Shown here in pieces: positions 57,332 to 64,000 of a DNA stretch of 64,000 nt (position 1 is the first letter of the stretch; every line of letters starts with the position of its first letter). The stretch spans positions 14,852,129 to 14,916,128 of the forward strand of contig CAKAKS010000032.1 in NCBI GenBank assembly GCA_916700875.1. Reading direction: 5' to 3'. The position numbers were made by a program, and so were the translations under genes. This DNA comes from Sebastes aleutianus (lineage: Eukaryota; Chordata; Actinopteri; Perciformes; Sebastidae). The notes under the pieces were generated by a model that saw nothing but the letters and a program-made list of their open reading frames with translations, ran no database searches and was not told the origin of the DNA.

Positions 57332-57333
57332 TA

Positions 57334-57733
57334 TGTGGTATATTTTCAGGTCTTGCACCGGACAGAGAGGCCACTCATTGTAAACATAAGACCGAGAGGC
57401 CCCTAGTTGTAAACATATGTGCAGGAAGCGGACGGGGAGACCTGGGGTCATGCGGTGGATCCTGGGGCTGAAAGATAAGCATGTAGGTCAAAGGTCACAT
57501 ACCTAAGCATACGCTCAGCTCAGCAAGTTGCCTGAGATGAACCCTATATCAGGAGGTGCGGGAGCCCCGAAGTTTAGGGACTTCCAGATCTGACTTGAGA
57601 CCTCCGGACGATTCTAGAACGTTCGTTATGACATGTGTTGCTTGTTGTAATAAACTCTATACCAGCAAGAACAGTGTCCTCGGAGCATCCTTTCTCATCA
57701 CTTCAACAGCACTGTCGCAGGCAAGATACTACA
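57334..57733 (+). repeat. 3' LTR (400 bp)
   Basis: Copy of 52874-53273 with no visible difference. AATAAA at 57649-57654. Followed by the 4-bp duplication ATGT. Confidence 0.93.
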
Positions 57734-57737
57734 ATGT

Positions 57738-59229
57738 CATGAATATACAATATTTAGACCCTTTACCCAGTTTTAAACATAAACATTCTAAATGTGTCCC
57801 AGTTTATTACTGGTTGCAGTGTATGTGAATGTCATCAACTGACTGGAAGTACACATGGACCCAAACTGCTGTCTAGCAACGCAATTCTGTTGCAATTCCC
57901 AAGTTTCCCATATCTAACAAGAATAAGTGTTTACACATATTTTTTGTCATAACATCTTTTGAATATTGGCATCATATGACACTTCTTTTTCAGCACAAAC
58001 ATATCAAAGATCACATAATTTGATTTGATATGACTGCTTTTGTATTAGGTTACAAAGGCCTGAGTGAGCCTACAGAAGGTGGGGCATATTGGGAAACACA
58101 TGGTGAAAATAATCATCCTGGTACATTTCCTGCCTGAGATAACATGCAGGGAGTGAAAGGATGGTGAAATCAGGTTTGCTTTTTTTATTGGTGACCCCTT
58201 GGGCCCTTTGTAGAACTTTATTTGGTTATGACTTTATTGCAGTTGGCTAATGCCTGTGACTGTTCATGCAGGCTAATGACATGACTATTTATCTGTATGC
58301 CCAGGAGTTTTATTTTCACATTACCATTGCTCATTTTGATCGTTTCATTTTGTGGCCTAGCTTCCTATTCTCATCTTTCCTGTTGTTGGTTGCCAGCCTA
58401 CAGGTATATGCTTATTTCTTTCTGTAATATCTTATTGGTTACCCGGCTCCATGTGTAAATATGCAGATCAATCTAATAATAACACCAAGGCCTAGTAATT
58501 TGCCTAACTGCTTCTTCTGAGAATGACTCACAGACTGCTTAATGTAACCAAATGTCCACACCTTATGTGAGGATGTCAAGAACCCCTCAACCTTCCAGTA
58601 TCCCCACAGTTGTTCTCGCGCCTTTCTGATGAATGTGCCACTTCTCCACTTTTGTCTGGCAGACTCATCAACATTTTACGACCTCTGTCTTGTTTTCACA
58701 AGAACCTGCATGGCTGGAGGTGCCTTAACGGCTTCAGGCCCCCTCAGTGGTCCTATTGCCTCTGCAATTATGGCCTTCTGTTTGAACTGGTGTTCAGTTT
58801 CAAAGTGCAATAACACTTGGCACAAAAACAAAAGGTAGTAGGGGGGTCACTGGGGCCCATGAAGGTACTTGCCTCCCCACCCTTATGTACTTAAACTCTG
58901 AAGAAACATTGATGTGTTATTCCATTTGTAAGCACTACAAGTCAGATTAATCTGTGGCATTTGTTGGTTCCGTTCATAGCTGCACATACTTGTCCATTAA
59001 TAGTACAGAGGAGTGAACTTCAGCTCCTTCAGCAGTTGTGCACAAGGATCAAGCTGCATTAGGCCTTTAACTACAGGCCTCGGGGCTGGCCTTAAAACTG
59101 TGGGTATAATGAATGTTTACTGCTCTTTTGTGTCACTGTCTCTTTCCGCTTGCTTTCATCCACTGGGCATTGTCTGTGTAAACGAGCACTACAGTCTTTT
59201 CTATGTCTGTCTGACTCACCGTCCCGCAT

Positions 59230-59273
<44 letters not shown>

Positions 59274-61113
59274 AGTAGAGTTGGGGGGGTGGGGATCAAA
59301 GGCTCTCTAGCACATACCACACTGATGGAGAGCAGATGCAGGGAGTGGGCTGCTTTGCTGAAGTTGTGCTGGCGTAGTGCGAGTGCAAATCTATGTTTAG
59401 GAGGAGGAGTTAAATGTTACCAGGCAAGAAGCATGCAGAGGAAAGGCCTACCGCAACAAGCTCAATTGCGCAATTGAGACCAACCGTGTGAGCAATGATG
59501 ACATAGGAAAGACAAAGCACCAATTAACTTCCTCACTGCTTTACGCGTCAGACTTTCTAGGGAAGTTATGAAAGTGTAACATCTGGCAGATTTATTGCTG
59601 TTTTTTCCCCATAATTTTAAATGCTTTGTCATTTCCCCACATAGGATGACAGGCTTTTCCAAGAACTGCGAGACAGAACATCAAAACATTACGAGGGTAT
59701 CAAGAGACATTCAAATTAGATTAATCCAATTTAAGATTCTGCATCGTTTTTATTGGACCCCCTCCGACGCTGACTGGGACCAGGCTCTTCTTCACCTACT
59801 CTGGGAATGTCCCATGATTCAGAACTACTGGTTAAAAGTTCATGAATGTATAAAAAACCTTACCCGCACCAACTTTTAGTTTTGCCCGAGGCTATACGAT
59901 CTCAGTGATCCACTAATGACATCTCACTGTGGAGCCATGGACTTTATTCAGACCAGTATAATGGTGGGAAAGCAAGTGACATCATAAATGTAGTTTGTTT
60001 TAGAGATCATCATAATGAAATGTATTGCAAACAGCTTGTTTATTTTCTTCAGAGGGATCAAGACATTTAAACCCATGCCTGTATATTAGGAATCAGCTGC
60101 TACAGGGGACTGTGAACAGCAGCGAGCTGTGAAAGGCACTCCCTGTGTTATCCAGCTAATGACGAGTGTGTTGGAGATACAGTGACGCCTGTATCGTCGC
60201 GAGGTTTCCATGGGGGTAAAAAACAGATCTCCAATCAGCTGACTGCAGCATGACAGTGTGTGAGAATGTGAAGAATGTGCTGATCCCATGTTGCTCGCAC
60301 CCCTGACCTGACCCCCCCGCCCCCCCAGCCAGCCAGCAACACAACAGTCCTGTTGTTTTAAAGGCCTTTTAATGTGCGAAAGATGAGAGCTTTCTGTGCA
60401 GATACCAAAAGTCAAGTCAGGTCCAGTCACTCAGAATGTGTATTTATGCTTTCAATACAAATAGAAAGCTGGTAGTGGTGAGGATAAATATCACACCCAT
60501 GGCACATCTGGGTTTACAATACACTTTCACACTCAGCCACTCACAACATCAACAAGTGACCACAGCTGTTTTTCCCAACATTACAGCCAAGTCAGGCATT
60601 GTCCTTGGTAAGCTTTTGATTATTTCGGCTACCGGTTGAATTCTCACTTTCACATCTCCTTACTGATGGGAAATATTTTGTAAAACCTCATGCAGAGATG
60701 GGAAAACGGTCTCCTGTTCTGAGGGATTATACAGCATGTTACGATCACAGGAAACCGGTCACACCCCAAATGTTCCATAATTTTGGCTGCACAGTGCGTC
60801 ACCCTCTCTACTGTTATGCAAACTGCTCACCTAAAATAACACTACATGACAAACCTGTTTATCGTGTACAGGGAAGTTGGATGAACGTTTTGCCAAGCAG
60901 AATTATACCTGCCAGCAAAAGCTTCATGAGCAACAGCTCTGTAATTTCCCTTTGCACCGTCAGGTTTTTCAAGGCTATGAATCAAGGCTATGAATCAAAA
61001 CAGTTAAATGTCAACTAAAGGTTGCATGCTGCCCCACAGTGGTAGGGAGAAGGAAGTACAGCCGAAGAAAAAGACGCAACACAGGACGCTGGACAGATTT
61101 ATCAAGCATCCCT
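57738..61113. other. intergenic, provirus to ktn1 3' end
   Basis: 57738-57900 continues the host repeat split by the provirus. A (CA)n microsatellite lies at 59231-59268 and an L1-like remnant at 59676-59990. The plus-strand open frame 60698-61018 (106 codons) has no domain I recognise. 57900-59200 and 60000-60690 show nothing recognisable. Confidence 0.5.
59676..59990 (+). mobile_element. L1-like LINE ORF2 C-terminal remnant
   Basis: Frame with IQIRLIQFKILHRFYWTPS, then (after an internal deletion) LLHLLWECPMIQNYW. A stop follows, then PRLYDLSDP and SIMVGKQV in the same frame. This order is typical of the C-terminal region of fish L1-type ORF2. Dead copy. Confidence 0.75.
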
Positions 61114-61119
61114 TTTATT
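61114..61119 (-). terminator. poly(A) signal for ktn1
   Basis: AATAAA on the minus strand, about 980 bp past the stop. Confidence 0.55.
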
Positions 61120-62100
61120 AACATCGCCTGTTACAAAAAGAACAAAATCTTCAGTGTTAATGAACTTAGCAACAATATAGCGAGTGTTGATTACAGATGA
61201 TATGGGACGCTTATTCCTAGAATAGTTTGCAGAAGGATTAAAAACCTCTACACTGTTGACCTGGCCTTCTCCTTCCACAGCCAGGGTCACAGGCTTCCTT
61301 CTCTCTGGAGCTGCAGTACAGACTTGACTAAAATATGTCCATGCATCTCCATAGTTACAGTCACGTAGTGACCCTTCGGATATGCCGAGACCCCTTTTGA
61401 TCTCCCTCCTCCCACCCAATACTGAGCCAAGGTATGCATGGAGCTATGAATTCATGAATGCACGATGAACCACAGTTTGTTTTCTGGTCAGGAGGCAAAC
61501 AGATCAACAACATAGTGTATTTCAGCAGGTCCTAACTGGTACATTTAAACAATACATATCTTTAAGTTAAGAAAAAAAGGACTGAAAACCCAAAGTTTGT
61601 TTCATCAAGTTGGAAATTTGTATCACTGCCCTCTCTTGACATATAACAACAAAAACTACTGTAGTATTCAAAAAGGATTTCATTTCATTGAAAAATACAG
61701 GTGTTTTAAACAGAGGAATGGTTGCCACGCAGTTTAATTTATGCTGGATGTCATTTTTAAGTTTAGAATACAAATCAACTGGCGATGCTGCTGAAAAAAG
61801 AGGAATGTGGTGGGAGTGGAGGAGTAGTGTGTTTTGGTACAGTGTCTGGAGCGTTTGGAATTAACAGGAACCTCTGCCTGCACCCTTACGGCCGACAGTG
61901 AGACTGGGAGTGGTTTGCCGGCGCCTCGGCCAGAGTCAGTTGGAGGCTGCCTACAGTACAGGTGAGGTGACGGAGGTTGGGGAAAGAGGGTGGTTGGGTG
62001 TGACAGTATGGTGTGACGGTGGTAGTGATGAGACCGAAAGGTCAAAGGTGGTCTCTGTAGTGCAGTCAGGGTGACTGCGTGGGGGTCTGTCCTCCTCTCA
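61114..62100 (-). other. ktn1: ktn1 3' UTR
   Basis: No gene in either strand. Minus-strand AATAAA at 61114-61119 is the likely poly(A) signal, giving a UTR near 1 kb. Confidence 0.6.
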
Positions 62101-62130
62101 CTATACCACGGGCAGATCTTTGTCAGCCTC
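62101..62130 (-). CDS. ktn1: ktn1 terminal coding exon part
   Basis: Encodes EADKDLPVV and stop TAG (62101-62103). Acceptor TTCCTCCAG. The short tail differs from the mammalian end I remember, which may reflect alternative last exons. Confidence 0.78.
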   Translation of the reverse strand, partial: EADKDLPVV

Positions 62131-62742
62131 CTGGAGGAAAGCACACATGTAGACTCCACATTCAAATACACTGTTGCGAGTGGAAAGACTGCCATACTAT
62201 AATATTTGATTGGGCTGTCAGAACAGCACAGTAACAGGCCTTACTTACCCCTTCCTGTCTCTTGGTGAGTTGCCGGCTAACGCCTTGTAGCAGCTGCTGC
62301 AGTTCTCTGACTGTTTGGTTCAGTCCTGCACTCATTTTCTCCTTTCTGTCAATCTCTTCCTGTCAGACCCACAATATTTGGTTTAGAACTCAATGTAACC
62401 ACCTAATTACCATACATGCAAAGACATACACCACCAACTGTTAACCCATACTGCCCCAGGCTCTTACTCTCTGTGACGACAGACTGCTATTCTCTATCAG
62501 GTCATCAGCGTTGTCCGTCACTTTTGAGAGCTCCCCCTGGATCAGATCCAGAGACTGCTGGGCCTGGATTAAGGACACGAAAGTTCCACTTGTTAACAAC
62601 GTGGCCTGGAGTTGTACCCATAACAGCAGTGTAATAAAATCTAAACTAGTATCCTTACCGTGTACAGGTCACCAGCCACCTTTTGCCTCTCGTTCTCTTC
62701 GGTCTCCAGCTTGGACAGAGTCTGAGTGAGGTGGGTTTTCAG
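62101..62742 (-). CDS. ktn1: ktn1 (kinectin), last four coding exons
   Basis: Kinectin is an ER-membrane protein with a very long coiled coil that binds kinesin and helps anchor translation elongation factors. Four exons, all phase 0, give the last 106 residues: strongly heptad-like, rich in E/K/Q/L. Key matches to the vertebrate kinectin C-terminus as I recall it: ENERQKVAGDL, AQQSLDLIQ, IENSS and LNQTVRELQQLLQGVSRQLT. Neighbourhood (ktn1-peli2-tmem260 on one strand) agrees with human 14q22.3. RRBP1, the paralogue, is less likely on these motifs. The 5' part lies beyond the right edge. Confidence 0.88.
62249..62359 (-). CDS. ktn1: ktn1 exon (second from last)
   Basis: Encodes EEIDRKEKMSAGLNQTVREL then QQLLQGVSRQLTKRQEG, 37 residues, phase 0. 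Acceptor CTGACAG, donor GTAAGT. Confidence 0.9.
62468..62563 (-). CDS. ktn1: ktn1 exon (third from last)
   Basis: Encodes AQQSLDLIQGELSKVTDNAD then DLIENSSLSSQR, 32 residues, phase 0. Acceptor AATCCAG, donor GTAAGA. Confidence 0.88.
62659..62742 (-). CDS. ktn1: ktn1 exon (fourth from last)
   Basis: Encodes LKTHLTQTLSKLETEENERQ then KVAGDLYT, 28 residues, phase 0. Acceptor ATTCCAG, donor GTAAGG. Confidence 0.88.
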
Positions 62743-63221
62743 CTGGAATCAAAACAGACACTCAGCACATGCTCTATACCACATAGCTTTCCAGGCACAC
62801 CTGTGAATCCCATTTATAATTTAACACAACATGTACACAAAGAGCATTTATCCAGTGCCAACATTGCCTGCATTAACACATTAAAGTGCTCAACATTTGC
62901 ACAGATCTAACAGTTTCGCTTGTCCTACTTACTGCAGGCCATGTTCAAACCAATAATAGCACAGTGTTGGTGTGGGCATTTTGCTACAGGTGCTAGTGAG
63001 AAGATGTTTCACGATCCAGGAAGTCCAGTTTGCGTAATACATTCATGTTTTAAGGCTCATCAGATGCCATAATACTGCACATAGGTTTACAATACCTAAT
63101 AAAAAGGAATTTACAACTCTGAAAAGTTATACAACAAACAGTATAATTATATCATTCGGCTTACAAAGTAACCTATCAGGAGTATGCACTTGTGCGTACC
63201 ATATAGAGTGGTGCAGGAATG
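62743..63221. other. ktn1 intron sequence
   Basis: No exon or repeat recognised before the dispersed repeat begins. Confidence 0.4.
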
Positions 63222-63770
63222 AGTCCTAAAACCCGGAAATGAGTTAGTATTTTAGCATTTCCGGTTCCCTCGTCTAGAATCAATGGGTTTATGGTGAGAT
63301 TCTGAAATGAGGTCTGTGGTTAAAACAAGCTGAAGAGATTTTAACGTTTATGTTCTACGACATAAAATATGTCAGTAAAATTCCACTTGTGAATTTTGAA
63401 GCTTTTACGTGTCTTAAAAAAGGCGGTTGCTAACAGGTGGCTAAATGAGACTACTAAACATCATCACGCCGAACACTAATCCGCCTTTAGCTTAGTGGTG
63501 GTGACGCTGAAGTCATGTGACCGTGGTGTAGTTCGTTTATAGCCTAACGTTAGCTTTTTACTTGCATTTACTCTTCAAAAATCTGAAAAGTGGTGTTCAT
63601 TTGTGAAGATTATCTGGCTGAACAAAACATGAAAGTATCATAAATGTGTGTTTGTCACAGAGTTTATTTTCTGCAATAATCCAAAAACCAATGGAGAAAC
63701 CCCATTGGCATTTTGTCAAGGGAACCTGTGCGATTCTAACTTCTTGGTTGGCTTACAAAAATACGTCATC
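63222..63770 (-). repeat. dispersed repeat, copy B
   Basis: Inverted partner of 1666-2175, aligned along nearly its whole length with small indels (copy B has extra bases around 63430-63510). Both copies can encode the peptide LTSWLAYKNTSSLQH in the same relative frame near one end. Located in ktn1 intronic sequence. Confidence 0.8.
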
Positions 63771-64000
63771 CCTGCAGCACTTTATAGGCAAATACATTGA
63801 CACAATCCTGTGTCGTTTTTTTGTTGTAGTTGAAGTCCTCATTGTAATTAATCAGGAGGCTACGTTTTTGACGGTGCTATTGTCGGTCTGAATGCAGCCA
63901 ATATAGTGTCAAAGACTACGGACTACTAACACTTCACAAAGACCAGAGACAGGTGTCCAGTCAGTGCCATTATGGCAAGACAAAGTCTACGAGACTAACA

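Larger units (their letters stand above)
52874..57733 (+). mobile_element. endogenous retrovirus-like provirus, internally deleted, identical LTRs
   Basis: A 4860-bp element: 400-bp LTRs at both ends (no difference found by eye), TG...CA termini and target duplication ATGT (52870-52873 and 57734-57737). A primer-binding site lies at 53279-53296 and a polypurine tract ahead of the 3' LTR. It sits inside an older host repeat, whose sequence resumes after the 3' duplication. The interior is about 4.06 kb; a full provirus needs roughly twice that. Remnants in order: a short MGQ-starting frame (53870-54052), tandem repeats, a Gln-rich helical frame (55398-55556), part of integrase (55559-55855), an Ig-like frame (55853-56041) and an envelope tail (56083-56343). 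No intact viral gene. A 4-bp duplication and envelope remnant fit a gamma/epsilon-type retrovirus; class is inferred. Confidence 0.9.

Noticed and set aside
59231..59268. CA microsatellite and similar runs elsewhere
   Set aside because: Ordinary simple repeats; not counted as findings.
60698..61018. 106-codon plus-strand frame
   Set aside because: No family recognised, no repeat or splice support; kept only as a remark in the intergenic entry.

Overview
The window is vertebrate nuclear DNA and reads as a ray-finned (teleost) fish genome. Evidence: small coding exons with GT-AG borders scattered through AT-rich introns, vertebrate protein families, many dinucleotide microsatellites, and repeats of the kind that fill fish genomes (hAT-type MITEs, L2/Rex-like and L1-like LINE 3' ends, a PIF/Harbinger-like remnant, one LTR provirus). 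No bacterial operon, CRISPR array, tRNA or rRNA gene was seen. Nothing could be searched; gene names rest on recognised protein sequence and splice sites read by eye.

Three host genes lie on the minus strand, so transcription runs from high to low coordinates. (1) tmem260, positions 25208 down to 763 and beyond the left edge: 11 coding exons, about the first 451 residues of an ER multi-pass O-mannosyltransferase. (2) peli2, positions 51429 down to 36427: six coding exons, a complete 424-residue Pellino E3 ubiquitin ligase, with a probable 2.4 kb 3' UTR ending near 34057. (3) ktn1 (kinectin), from beyond the right edge down to 62101: the last four coding exons, with a 3' UTR ending near 61114. 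The order ktn1-peli2-tmem260 on one strand is the order I recall for human 14q22.3, next to OTX2, so this is conserved synteny in compact form. The genes are not functionally linked as far as the sequence shows.

Region by region: 1-25208 is tmem260. Its 9 kb intron 3 holds long stretches without obvious transposons, and its intron 1 holds two LINE fragments. 25209-34056 is intergenic, with a LINE fragment, a small MITE and unassigned unique sequence. 34057-51429 is peli2; its introns hold at least six hAT-like insertions whose 8-bp target duplications are readable. 51430-61113 is intergenic and dominated by a 4.86 kb endogenous retrovirus-like provirus. 61114-64000 is the ktn1 3' end plus a dispersed repeat whose inverted partner sits at the left edge of the window.

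The most unusual object is the provirus at 52874-57733. Its two 400-bp LTRs look identical and it has a clean 4-bp target duplication and an 18-nt primer-binding site matching serine tRNA. Yet its interior keeps only scraps of gag/pol/env, so it looks like a recently moved non-autonomous element. Between the integrase remnant and the envelope tail lies a short frame with the hallmark end of an immunoglobulin domain, and a hairpin-plus-polypurine-tract module is present twice.
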